64,000 bases of DNA from Niastella caeni (GTDB taxonomy: Bacteria; Bacteroidota; Bacteroidia; Chitinophagales; Chitinophagaceae). A program made the translations under genes and the position numbers. Positions 34,173 through 42,881 of this stretch are shown here, in pieces. The notes beneath the pieces are model-generated. The model saw only the letters and a program-made list of their open reading frames with translations, had not been told where the DNA came from and made no database searches. Numbering within the stretch: position 1 is the first letter of the stretch; each line of letters begins with the position of its first letter. The DNA lies in the NCBI RefSeq assembly GCF_004834005.1, contig NZ_STFF01000001.1:1301347-1365346 (forward strand). The letters run 5' to 3'.

Positions 34173-35111
34173 CTACAAACCTGCAGTATATTGTTGCGAA
34201 AATTCCTGGTATACTTTCTCAATTCCTTCCCGCAAACCTATTTGGGCCTGCCAGCCCAGGTTATGCAATTTTTGAACATCCATCAATTTGCGGGGTGTTC
34301 CATCGGGTTTGGATAGATCATGTTCAATATTGCCGGTATAACCCACCACCTCTTTCACTAATATTGCAAGATCTTTTATCGTAATATCTTCCCCGGTCCC
34401 AATATTCACAAATCCTGGTTCATCATATTGTTGCATTAAGTAATAACAGGCATCTGCCAGGTCATCTGCATGCAAAAATTCCCTCATGGGTTTACCCGTT
34501 CCCCACATTACAACCGACGGCTCATTTTTCAGTTTGGCTTCATGGAATTTTCTGATCAATGCCGGTAATACATGCGATGTTTCAAGGCTGTAATTATCAT
34601 TTGGGCCATATAAATTTGTTGGCATTACCGAAATAAAATTACACCCATACTGATCGCGATAGGCATCGCACATTTTTATGCCCGCAATTTTTGCAATGGC
34701 GTATGGTTCATTGGTTGATTCCAGCAAACCGGTGAGCAGGTATTCCTCTTTCAGCGGCTGGGGCGCCATCTTGGGATAAATACAGGATGAACCCAGGAAC
34801 AGGAGCTTTTTAACACCATTCACCCAGGCATTGTGAATGATGTTAGATTGCATCATAATATTATCGTAAATAAATTCAGCCCGGTAAGTATTATTGGCCA
34901 GGATACCGCCTACTTTGGCAGCCGCAACAAAAACATAATCCGGCTTTTCCTGACGCATAAAATCCTGCACTGCGTGCTGATTGCGCAGGTCTAACTCAGC
35001 CGAGGTACGCAGTAATAAATTAGTAAATCCTTCCTTTTGTAATTTGCGTACAATAGCTGAGCCCACCATGCCCCGGTGACCGGCAATGTATATCTTATCT
35101 GTTTTATTCAC
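34173..35111 (-). CDS. fcl: GDP-L-fucose synthase
   Basis: A 312-residue extended SDR enzyme that epimerises and reduces GDP-4-keto-6-deoxy-mannose to GDP-L-fucose using NADPH. It has [14 protein letters not shown] near the N-terminus, the catalytic Ser in [14 protein letters not shown], and YxxxK in [15 protein letters not shown], all typical. Length fits the family. It lies directly downstream of gmd, whose product is its substrate, so together they supply GDP-fucose for the polymer. Confidence 0.95.
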   Translation of the reverse strand: MNKTDKIYIAGHRGMVGSAIVRKLQKEGFTNLLLRTSAELDLRNQHAVQDFMRQEKPDYVFVAAAKVGGILANNTYRAEFIYDNIMMQSNIIHNAWVNGVKKLLFLGSSCIYPKMAPQPLKEEYLLTGLLESTNEPYAIAKIAGIKMCDAYRDQYGCNFISVMPTNLYGPNDNYSLETSHVLPALIRKFHEAKLKNEPSVVMWGTGKPMREFLHADDLADACYYLMQQYDEPGFVNIGTGEDITIKDLAILVKEVVGYTGNIEHDLSKPDGTPRKLMDVQKLHNLGWQAQIGLREGIEKVYQEFSQQYTAGL

Positions 35112-35169
35112 TTTGAATACTGAATATTATAATTGAATATCGAAAAATGAATGTGCATTGCAGGTAACA

Positions 35170-36285
35170 TTATTCAAACTGATTACGCACATAATAACCC
35201 GATTGCTTCAATAATTTTTCTTTTTTAAATAGATCTACATCGTTTTCCACCATTTCTTTAACGAGGGCGGGCAGGTCATACTTTGGTTTCCAGTTCAGTT
35301 GTTTTTGTGCCTTGGTAGGATCACCGATCAACAGGTCAACTTCTGTAGGACGGTAATACCTTTTATCAACTGCTAGTACTTCTTTACCAATTTCAATTTG
35401 AAATTCAGGGTTCTTACAGACCTTCACGATACCTACTTCATTTTCATCTTTGCCTTTAAACTCCAGCTCAATACCAACTTCATCAAAAGCCATCCGCACA
35501 AATTCACGTACCGGAGTAGTTACGCCAGTTGCAATTACATAATCTTCCGGCTTTTCCTGTTGAAGTATCAACCACATAGCTTCCACATAATCTTTGGCAT
35601 GTCCCCAATCGCGTTGCGCATCCAGGTTACCGAGAAAAATTTTATCCTGTAAACCAAGCGCTATTTTCGCTACACCGCGGGTGATCTTTCTTGTTACAAA
35701 GGTTTCTCCACGTAAAGGAGATTCATGATTGAACAGAATACCATTTACAGCATACATGTTATACGCTTCCCGGTAGTTCACCGTAATCCAGTAAGCATAT
35801 AATTTAGCCACCGCATACGGCGAGCGGGGATAGAATGGTGTTTTTTCTGATTGAGGCACTTCCTGCACCAGTCCATATAATTCAGAAGTAGAAGCCTGAT
35901 AAACCTTTGTCTTTTTTGTTAAGCCCAATAAACGAACAGCTTCCAGGATGCGCAGCGTACCAATACCATCAGCATTGGCAGTATACTCCGGCGTTTCAAA
36001 ACTCACGTGCACATGGCTCATGGCTGCGAGATTATAAATTTCGTCGGGTTGTGTTTCCTGTATAATACGAATAAGATTAGTTGAATCAGTCAGGTCGCCA
36101 TAATGTAGCGTAAGGTGTACATTTTGTTCATGTGGATCCTGGTATAAATGATCTATTCGTTCGGTATTGAATAATGAGCTTCTTCTTTTTACTCCATGAA
36201 CGATATATCCTTTCTTTAATAACAGGTCGGTTAAATATGCTCCATCCTGCCCGGTTACCCCTGTAACCAATGCTACTTTTGCCAT
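35170..36285 (-). CDS. gmd: GDP-mannose 4,6-dehydratase
   Basis: A 371-residue NADP-dependent dehydratase converting GDP-mannose to GDP-4-keto-6-deoxy-mannose. It has [29 protein letters not shown] and the catalytic S/Y/K region [10 protein letters not shown] ... [15 protein letters not shown], followed by the GMD-specific [18 protein letters not shown]. Full length for the long form. It overlaps the preceding glycosyltransferase gene by 13 bp and precedes fcl. A second, shorter gmd-like gene lies 10 kb upstream in the same cluster. Confidence 0.95.
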   Translation of the reverse strand: MAKVALVTGVTGQDGAYLTDLLLKKGYIVHGVKRRSSLFNTERIDHLYQDPHEQNVHLTLHYGDLTDSTNLIRIIQETQPDEIYNLAAMSHVHVSFETPEYTANADGIGTLRILEAVRLLGLTKKTKVYQASTSELYGLVQEVPQSEKTPFYPRSPYAVAKLYAYWITVNYREAYNMYAVNGILFNHESPLRGETFVTRKITRGVAKIALGLQDKIFLGNLDAQRDWGHAKDYVEAMWLILQQEKPEDYVIATGVTTPVREFVRMAFDEVGIELEFKGKDENEVGIVKVCKNPEFQIEIGKEVLAVDKRYYRPTEVDLLIGDPTKAQKQLNWKPKYDLPALVKEMVENDVDLFKKEKLLKQSGYYVRNQFE

Positions 36286-37037
36286 ATGTTTATCGGGTTA
36301 AATTGTAAAACTTTTCGCAGTGGCTTCAACCACATGGTAAAAAAATAAGGTTTCAAGTTATTCAGTTTCCAGGCCATTGCATCTTCCTTATTGGCCCTGA
36401 ACCTGTTTTTCAATGATGCATTACTCATTCCACCAGTCCGCATTTTTACCAGTACTTCGGGTATATATTGTACCCGTGCATCGAATTTTACTAATACGCG
36501 TAGCATTAATTCATAATCTGCAGCAGACCGTAATGTGGTATTGAACAATCCACATTTTTCATAAATGTGCCGGCGAACAAAAAAAGTAGGATGCGGTGGC
36601 ATCCAACCATAGTAAAGCGACCTCTTCCGGAAGGTGCCAGATTTCCAGGTGCGGGTCACCAGGTGCACATTGGTAGCATTTACATATTGCAGATCACCAT
36701 ATACCGCTTCTACGGCAGGGTCTTCAAACGCCTCAGCTACTTTTGACAGTGTCGTAGGACCCGTATAAAAATCATCGGAATTTAAAATGCCTATTATATC
36801 GCCAGTTGCCAGTTTCACGCCTTTGTTCATGGCATCATAAATGCCTTTATCCTTTTCGGATATCACGTAGGCAACGTGTGGAAATTCCTTTACGATATCA
36901 AGTGTATTGTCTTTTGATAACCCGTCTACCACAAGATGTTCAATATTGGGATACTCCTGACTGGCAATACAGGCCAGGGTATCTCTGACAGTTGCGGCGC
37001 TGTTATACGTGGCGGTGATTATAGAAATCTTCATCAT
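36273..37037 (-). CDS. Family 2 glycosyltransferase (WcaE-like)
   Basis: A 254-residue GT-A fold transferase without membrane segments. It opens with [20 protein letters not shown], has the first acidic group in [13 protein letters not shown] and the metal-binding NSDD in GILNSDDFY. The motif [19 protein letters not shown] is typical of the WcaE-like subgroup. It probably adds one sugar to the lipid-linked repeat unit on the cytoplasmic side. Donor is unknown; the following gmd/fcl genes hint at GDP-fucose but do not prove it. Confidence 0.92.
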   Translation of the reverse strand: MMKISIITATYNSAATVRDTLACIASQEYPNIEHLVVDGLSKDNTLDIVKEFPHVAYVISEKDKGIYDAMNKGVKLATGDIIGILNSDDFYTGPTTLSKVAEAFEDPAVEAVYGDLQYVNATNVHLVTRTWKSGTFRKRSLYYGWMPPHPTFFVRRHIYEKCGLFNTTLRSAADYELMLRVLVKFDARVQYIPEVLVKMRTGGMSNASLKNRFRANKEDAMAWKLNNLKPYFFTMWLKPLRKVLQFNPINIWQK

Positions 37038-37055
37038 AACTCGCTAAACCCTCAT

Positions 37056-37793
37056 TCACTTAAATAATGCAATAAAAAGTGCAACCAATGATATAATAAA
37101 AGAAAGTACAAACAACCACTTTGCATTAGACCGATTGGATGGCTGTTGAACATTCGCTACATTTTTTTCGCTGGCAAACAAACTAGTCTCCGTGTGTATT
37201 GCAACAGCAATAGCAAGGTCATTGGTATGCGACACTGATATATCATATCCGGGATACGTTGGTTTCCCTTCGGGATCGTGGTTGATAACAATTGTATTGA
37301 AAGGCCTGCTCCTGTTTACGTTGTCAGCTTTTACAATTGCCTCTTTAGCCGCAAATAAACCGGCAAAAGAAGCATAGGGTGAAGGCTGCAATATACAGTA
37401 GGCGATTTCACCGGGGGAAAAATTCATTTTATAAAACTCATCTTCTCTAAAATCGTTTGTTCGCGGCATGGCAGTAACCTCTTCTATATCTATACCTACA
37501 GCAGGCGCCACTGCATGCCTATGCACTGGTATTGCATTCGTATTCACTACCACATCCTGGATCACTGATGAAGTGGCATGGCCGTTCCCATTAATTCTTT
37601 CCACAAGGGTTGAAAACGTTTTTATATTCCAATAGTCAGCAACGATAAACCCTTCTTCCGCCAGTTTAGCATACATCCGGTGCAATGTAATAGAGCTGCT
37701 TACAGCCGTACGGTCAATTACTGTATTATAAGATATCTGTTCGGCCGGGACCCGTAAAAAGGCAGCGATCAGATCCTTTATTTTTTCTTCCAT
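37056..37793 (-). CDS. Fusion: ACP-like domain, AcpS-like phosphopantetheinyl transferase, membrane anchor
   Basis: A 245-residue three-part protein. Residues 1-70 look like an acyl carrier domain (EEKIKDLIAAFLRVPAEQI, RTAVSSSITLHRMYAKLAEE); the carrier Ser position is degenerate, with S32-S34 in place of DSL. Residues ~98-200 match AcpS-type transferases: GIDIEEV (D102 and E104 as magnesium ligands), FAGLFAAKEAIVKA (K150, E151) and ISVSHTNDLAIAVAI. Residues 226-244 form a membrane helix (WLFVLSFIISLVALFIALF). It follows the E1/E2 dehydrogenase genes after 4 nt. It may load and hold an acyl group made by them; this is inference. I know no named family with this layout. Confidence 0.75.
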   Translation of the reverse strand: MEEKIKDLIAAFLRVPAEQISYNTVIDRTAVSSSITLHRMYAKLAEEGFIVADYWNIKTFSTLVERINGNGHATSSVIQDVVVNTNAIPVHRHAVAPAVGIDIEEVTAMPRTNDFREDEFYKMNFSPGEIAYCILQPSPYASFAGLFAAKEAIVKADNVNRSRPFNTIVINHDPEGKPTYPGYDISVSHTNDLAIAVAIHTETSLFASEKNVANVQQPSNRSNAKWLFVLSFIISLVALFIALFK

Positions 37794-37797
37794 AGTC

Positions 37798-39111
37798 TTA
37801 AAAACCTTTCAGACAACTTTGACAAATATAGCCTTCCTTTCCTTCGGGTGTAATACTTTTTACAAAACCCACATCACCCAGTTCATCTGCCAGCGACTTG
37901 CTGCATTTATAGCAAATAATATCCTTCACTGGGTAAATATGATTTGTAGCCCGGTAAGATTCAAGTCTGTTTGCCAGTTCTTTGAGGAATGTAGCCACCA
38001 TCTTGCCTTCTGTAACCCGATGATCGAATGTACAGGAAAGTGTGCAGCGTTGTAATTTATCGTCAATTGCCGATATACCTAATATACCGCTATTCATCAT
38101 ATTGATAAGCGGTCTGAAAAATGCGACACCTTCAGAAGAAAGATCAGTTATTGTAAACGTAATATCTGTGAGATCCTCAAGTTGCAATGTCTCATCCAGG
38201 TAACGGGTTGATAAGGCCATGATATTTTCTTCAATATCAGCCAGCGTCTTTTCTGCACTGTTGCTGATCTTCAGTACTTTCAATCCTTTATCGATGTCAA
38301 CTGCAAACCCCACATTTACCTGTTTATAAAAAGCAATTCCATCTCCTGTAAAATAGCCGTTTAATGCTGGGTATTTCTGCAAAAGCCTGGCTGTTTCATA
38401 CATGATCACGGGTAACAGGGAATTCTTAAAATATTTAAGTGACCGGTTAAGATGTACGAAAATACCTTCAGTGTTCACCGTTACATTAATGGTGCTTGTT
38501 AAACCGGTTGACTGAACCGGACTGAGAAATTCGATCTCCCGCTTTTTGTTTGAAGAAAGCCTTTCTATAATTACTTTGGAATTATCAACCGGTGCTATTG
38601 CTTTTTTAGGCGTAGCGGTTACTGGTGGAGCAGCTATTTTTTTATTGGCAATTCCATTTATTCCCTTCAATTCTTCAACATCTTGGCGGGTTACGAAATC
38701 CCTACCTTTAAAAGCCGACTTATCAATATGCAACGACTCAATAAGGCGGAGTGCTTCCACAGAATACAGCGTATCACCGGTCCAGGCATTAACAATATGC
38801 TGCTTTACTTCCTGAATTTGCGCCGTAAGGTCCTGTTTTGCCGCTATCGGTTCTTTTAGAACTTCTGCATCAGTACTGAATATTTTTGCAACTACCTGAT
38901 TAACGTCATAATCCCGCCCGGCTTCACATAAATACTGCACAAAACCATCAACCTCTGCCATCACCTCATAGGTTGTTTTTGAGGTTTCAAATACCAATAT
39001 GATATCGCCTTTTTTTATATGCTGACCATTGGGATATGCGACATCAACTACAGTAAGTGTTGTATCATTTACAGCCAGCAAAGGAACCTGTATCTCCTGA
39101 AGTAGTGCCAT
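37798..39111 (-). CDS. 2-oxoacid dehydrogenase E2-like acyltransferase with extra C-terminal zinc-ribbon-like tail
   Basis: A 437-residue E2-type protein. The lipoyl domain (~1-79) has K45 in VFETSKTTYEVMAEVDG. A subunit-binding-like domain lies ~115-147 (SVEALRLIESLHIDKSAFKG). The catalytic domain (~190-390) has the active His364 in TFDHRVTEGKM, where the usual HRxxDG reads HRVTEG (Asp to Glu). Uniquely, a tail with two CxxC pairs (C400/C403 and C430/C433; ICYKCSKS, YICQSC) may bind zinc. It overlaps E1 by 1 nt and precedes the ACP/AcpS fusion. It would move an acyl group from E1 to CoA or perhaps another thiol. There is no E3 nearby. Confidence 0.82.
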   Translation of the reverse strand: MALLQEIQVPLLAVNDTTLTVVDVAYPNGQHIKKGDIILVFETSKTTYEVMAEVDGFVQYLCEAGRDYDVNQVVAKIFSTDAEVLKEPIAAKQDLTAQIQEVKQHIVNAWTGDTLYSVEALRLIESLHIDKSAFKGRDFVTRQDVEELKGINGIANKKIAAPPVTATPKKAIAPVDNSKVIIERLSSNKKREIEFLSPVQSTGLTSTINVTVNTEGIFVHLNRSLKYFKNSLLPVIMYETARLLQKYPALNGYFTGDGIAFYKQVNVGFAVDIDKGLKVLKISNSAEKTLADIEENIMALSTRYLDETLQLEDLTDITFTITDLSSEGVAFFRPLINMMNSGILGISAIDDKLQRCTLSCTFDHRVTEGKMVATFLKELANRLESYRATNHIYPVKDIICYKCSKSLADELGDVGFVKSITPEGKEGYICQSCLKGF

Positions 39112-41066
39112 CAGCCAAAAATTTCTTTAATTTCCTTTACAATACGTTGCTTTTCGGGCAGCACTGCATGTTCCAGTGACTTCACAGCAGGTATTGGAAC
39201 AGGATAAGCTGCAATTCGTTTCATTTTTATTGGTCCTTCTACCCTTTCAGCCACAGATGCCAGCAACTCACTACCAATGCCAGCATAACCACTCCCCTCT
39301 TCAATGACAAGCAGTCGGCCTGTAGCCATTGCCGATTCAGTTATAATATCAATTGGTAGCTGTGAAATTAATGAGGGTACAATTAGCTCCGGCTTTAGAT
39401 CGGTCTCCATAAAGATAGCCTCCAGCATCGATAACATTTCATCGGCCATTCCACCATAGGCTACAATAGTTATTGTAGGGTCTGAAACAGCAGGTCTCAC
39501 ACGTGCAACCGGGTAAGCATCATCGTTCCGTTCATATAGGAAATGGCTATGTTTGTTCGACAGTATTCTTTTGCCGTAATCAGTTTTATTTTCAATCACC
39601 AGCACGGGATGTTCTTCGCAAAAAATGCTTTCATAAATAATAGCCGGATCGAAAAAGGTATTTAATGCAACTGTCTTTACATTATCAATGCCAACAAGAA
39701 ATTTGTCGAGCGTTTGAGAATGGGTTGGACCATATCCCCTGCGGCCGCCCATGGGCGTACGAATAACAACCGGGCAGTTGATCTTCTTATTGAACATGTG
39801 GTGAAACTTGGAAGCATGATTTACGATCTGGTCAAATGCCAGCGTCATAAAATCGCCAAACATTATTTCACCAAGCGGTTTAAACCCATTTAATGCAAGC
39901 CCGTTTGAAATACCGGTAATAGCCGATTCAGAGATGGGTGTTGAAAACACACGTTCAGGCCGAAGTACCGATAATTCCTTTGTTACTTTAAACGCACCAC
40001 CATAAGGCGACAAAATATCTTCACCTAAAAAGACCGTGCGGTCATCAGCAACAATTTTATCTCTGAAAAATTTATTGAGCAGTTCTACCTGCCGCTTATT
40101 AATTGATTCCAGAGCGCTCCAGTTATTATCAGAAACAATTTCTTTATGCTGATAATAATTTTCAAAAGGTAATTCGCTTTCCAGCAAAATCTCATCAACC
40201 AACTCATCAATTTCCCTGTTGATAGCTTCCAAATATCTGTTATAATAATCGGCCGACTCCTTGCTGAAAATATTCAAAAAGTCTTTGTTCCTGTAACTTT
40301 CAACCTCTTCTTTTGCCCGATCGTCATCTCCTTTTGAGTGTGCATTCAATCTGTAAGTATTTACCAGGAAAAAACCGGGTTTTTTCGAAGAACGAACATA
40401 ATCAATAGCGCCCTGGGCTTTATTGATGAGGAACTCCGGATCCCAGGTATCTCCTTCAAAGGTTTCAATGCCAAATGCCGTCGCCCTTGACACAATGTCT
40501 CCAGCAAGGTTTATATGCTGAGGAGTTGATTGGGCATACAGGTTATTCTCACAAACGATGAGTAATGGGATTTCCCATTTGGAAATAATATTCATTGTTT
40601 CGTACAACGCACCTTCACCTAACGTGCCATCTCCAATAAATACAATACCAATGGAGTCGTCACCTCTTAACTTATTACCCAATGCATATCCTGCTGCAAC
40701 CGGAACTATGCCTCCCTGTATTCCATTGGAATAAAAGTTTTTATTGCAAAGGTGCTGGCTACTGCCTATTCCACCCGAAACACCCGATGCTTTGCCAAGC
40801 AATTCGGCAAGCAGGCCGCGAATATCACCGGTAAAAGCAATGTAATGCCCATGGCACCGGTGGTTTGAAAATATAAAGTCCTTCTTTTTAAGTTGACCGG
40901 CAAAGGCAACAGCCGAAAATTCTTGTCCAACACAAGTATGAACAGTTCCATTTAATTTTCCTGAAGAGAATAATTCAAGGAATTTTTCTTCTACCCGACG
41001 AATTCGGATCGCTTCCTTTATAATTCTATGACTTATTGTTTTTGAAACCGATTGCATGATCAGCAA
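39111..41066 (-). CDS. 2-oxoacid dehydrogenase E1, alpha and beta subunits fused
   Basis: A 651-residue thiamine-diphosphate enzyme. The alpha part (~1-320) has the TPP motif starting FIGDGTLGEGALYETMNIIS and ending CENN. The beta part (~330-651) starts at VELLNKFFRDKIVADDRTVF and has FLGEDILSPYGGAFKVTKEL and PISESAITGISNGLA. Fused E1s exist in Bacteroidota as branched-chain or pyruvate dehydrogenases, but here the gene sits within a polysaccharide cluster. It would decarboxylate a 2-oxoacid and pass the acyl group to the E2 lipoyl arm encoded next. Substrate is unknown. M4 (41057) is a possible alternative start. Confidence 0.88.
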   Translation of the reverse strand: MLIMQSVSKTISHRIIKEAIRIRRVEEKFLELFSSGKLNGTVHTCVGQEFSAVAFAGQLKKKDFIFSNHRCHGHYIAFTGDIRGLLAELLGKASGVSGGIGSSQHLCNKNFYSNGIQGGIVPVAAGYALGNKLRGDDSIGIVFIGDGTLGEGALYETMNIISKWEIPLLIVCENNLYAQSTPQHINLAGDIVSRATAFGIETFEGDTWDPEFLINKAQGAIDYVRSSKKPGFFLVNTYRLNAHSKGDDDRAKEEVESYRNKDFLNIFSKESADYYNRYLEAINREIDELVDEILLESELPFENYYQHKEIVSDNNWSALESINKRQVELLNKFFRDKIVADDRTVFLGEDILSPYGGAFKVTKELSVLRPERVFSTPISESAITGISNGLALNGFKPLGEIMFGDFMTLAFDQIVNHASKFHHMFNKKINCPVVIRTPMGGRRGYGPTHSQTLDKFLVGIDNVKTVALNTFFDPAIIYESIFCEEHPVLVIENKTDYGKRILSNKHSHFLYERNDDAYPVARVRPAVSDPTITIVAYGGMADEMLSMLEAIFMETDLKPELIVPSLISQLPIDIITESAMATGRLLVIEEGSGYAGIGSELLASVAERVEGPIKMKRIAAYPVPIPAVKSLEHAVLPEKQRIVKEIKEIFG

Positions 41067-41144
41067 AACTAATATTGATTACTGAATTTCAATTCCTTGG
41101 TATTCTACACAGCATTTCTGCAATGGTGGATATCAGAACAAAGA

Positions 41145-41708
41145 TTAAAAAATGCTCCTGCCTAAAACAGGGATCGCAGGATTGCCTTTATATATGGTAT
41201 AAGGTTTAAGGTCTTTCTCTGCCACAGAATTTATTCCTAAAATACTGTGTGTTTGGCAGGTAGTTCCTCCAAAAACAACTGCCCGCGCACCGATCCAAAC
41301 GCCATCTTCAAGATGAATTGGATAAGAAATAAAATCGAAGGAAGTACGGGTATGATCATGGCTGCCGGTAAGCAACAAAGCGCCCTGTGATATGGTAACA
41401 TTATTTCCAATAATAACTTCCGAAAGGTTATCAATCCAAACTTCTTCGCCTATCCAGGAATGATCACCTATCTGCAATTTCCAGGGATATTTGATGTTAA
41501 CTACAGGTTTTATAACAATCCCTTTACCAATTTTTGCCCCAAACAATTTCAACAACGATACTTTTAGGGACGAGATTATGATAAAGGAATTTTTAAAGAA
41601 AAGCACGTTTACAAAATACCAAAGTATTTGTTTGAATTTAGACGCACCAATATCGATAGTTGATTTATATAAGGCGTTATTTACCTGCTTCACCACCGGA
41701 GATTTCAT
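41145..41708 (-). CDS. WcaF-like sugar O-acetyltransferase (left-handed beta-helix)
   Basis: A 187-residue hexapeptide-repeat enzyme. An N-terminal ~60 residues precede the coil WKLQIGDHSWIGEEVWIDNL, VIIGNNVTISQGALLLTGSH, the active-site-like SHDHTRTSFDF, and GVWIGARAVVFGGTTC. The end (YTIYKGNPAIPVLGR) matches the colanic-acid WcaF group, which transfers acetyl from acetyl-CoA to a fucose or other sugar. It starts 4 bp within the end of the preceding glycosyltransferase gene and stands 78 bp before E1. It might use the acyl-CoA from the E1/E2 module, which is conjecture. Confidence 0.88.
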   Translation of the reverse strand: MKSPVVKQVNNALYKSTIDIGASKFKQILWYFVNVLFFKNSFIIISSLKVSLLKLFGAKIGKGIVIKPVVNIKYPWKLQIGDHSWIGEEVWIDNLSEVIIGNNVTISQGALLLTGSHDHTRTSFDFISYPIHLEDGVWIGARAVVFGGTTCQTHSILGINSVAEKDLKPYTIYKGNPAIPVLGRSIF

Positions 41709-42859
41709 GAAAATAAATTGAGATACTGCTTTTTCAATGCGGGATTTTCAATAAATACCTGTGCATATTGCCAGGCCCCCAGCGCCCATTCATCAAAACG
41801 GCTTTGCTCCCATGAAGCCATTTCGTCAATGATCTGTGCAAATTTACCCTGATCTTTTAATGGCACATCCCAACCGGCTTTTTTTGATGCCAGTTGCAGC
41901 CAGGGTGTTTGATCACTTATCAAAACGGGCCGGCCAGTTAGCAATGATTCAAATATGGAATGTCCAAAATTTTCACCCTGGGTTGGAAGTATAAATAAAT
42001 GATGTGTAGAAATAATTGATTTTACCTTGTCATTACTTATAGCTCCTAAATATTTTACCTGGATGTTCGATGGTAAATCCTGAATGATCTTTTCACACGC
42101 CGCCCAGTAATCTGCATCTTCAATTGGCCCGGCCACTGATACTGTTATCTGCTTTTTCACTTGCTGCAAAACCTGCAATAGAAATAACAGGTTCTTGATA
42201 GGCACTATCCGAGCAATGAAAATACATTTCAAAATGTCTGGGTCTTTTTTACAGCTCACAAATACCGGCTGATCCGATTCGGGAAGATTATCTGCAATAA
42301 TTACCTGGCTTCCTGGAAAATAGTCGAGGATCGCCTGTTTTTCACGCTCGTTGGTAGCGTGAAAAGTGATCATTTTATGAATTTTCAGCCACCTGAAAAG
42401 CTTGATAAAGGGTTTCTTTTTTATTGGTTTTACGGCCAGTGCGCTTTCGTATAAAGCACCCCGTGGACACAACACCACTTTACTTTTCAATTGTCGCGTA
42501 AATTTCAGCCACAGCGGGTATACTACAAATTTTGGAGAAAACAAGTGATTGAGATATACATAATCAGCATGTGCGCTGATCATTTCCCGTTTTATCTGAT
42601 CCAACGACAAAGTTGCTTTGCGGGCATAGTAAACCTGTATATCAGGACCTAAATTTGTTAACCACTTATTTGATGTAATGTTTTGGTAAGGTTCCTGCTC
42701 ACCATGGTCTGTATCGGTAGTTAAAACACGTATATCAAAATCGTTTTTTAAAGCATATGCAAAATTGGTGCAAGACCTGATTGGACCACCGGCTTTATAT
42801 CCTGGTTTAAACCAATCAACCAATACCAAAACTTTCTTTCTTTCTTTTTGCAACGACAT
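41705..42859 (-). CDS. Family 4-like glycosyltransferase
   Basis: A ~384-residue GT-B transferase. The N-terminal half opens with KVLVLVDWFKPGYKAGGPIR and the C-terminal donor half has HHLFILPTQGENFGHSIFES and LLTGRPVLISDQTPW. ATG at 42859 (MSLQKERKKV) is preferred because it lies after the asnB stop (42882); a frame start at 42895 overlaps asnB by 14 bp and is possible. It overlaps the acetyltransferase start by 4 bp. The VDWFKPGYKAGGP opening is shared by transferases found beside asnB in many Bacteroidota clusters. Donor and acceptor are unknown. Confidence 0.88.
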   Translation of the reverse strand: MSLQKERKKVLVLVDWFKPGYKAGGPIRSCTNFAYALKNDFDIRVLTTDTDHGEQEPYQNITSNKWLTNLGPDIQVYYARKATLSLDQIKREMISAHADYVYLNHLFSPKFVVYPLWLKFTRQLKSKVVLCPRGALYESALAVKPIKKKPFIKLFRWLKIHKMITFHATNEREKQAILDYFPGSQVIIADNLPESDQPVFVSCKKDPDILKCIFIARIVPIKNLLFLLQVLQQVKKQITVSVAGPIEDADYWAACEKIIQDLPSNIQVKYLGAISNDKVKSIISTHHLFILPTQGENFGHSIFESLLTGRPVLISDQTPWLQLASKKAGWDVPLKDQGKFAQIIDEMASWEQSRFDEWALGAWQYAQVFIENPALKKQYLNLFS

Positions 42860-42881
42860 ATTGTAGTCTTGACAACTTTTT

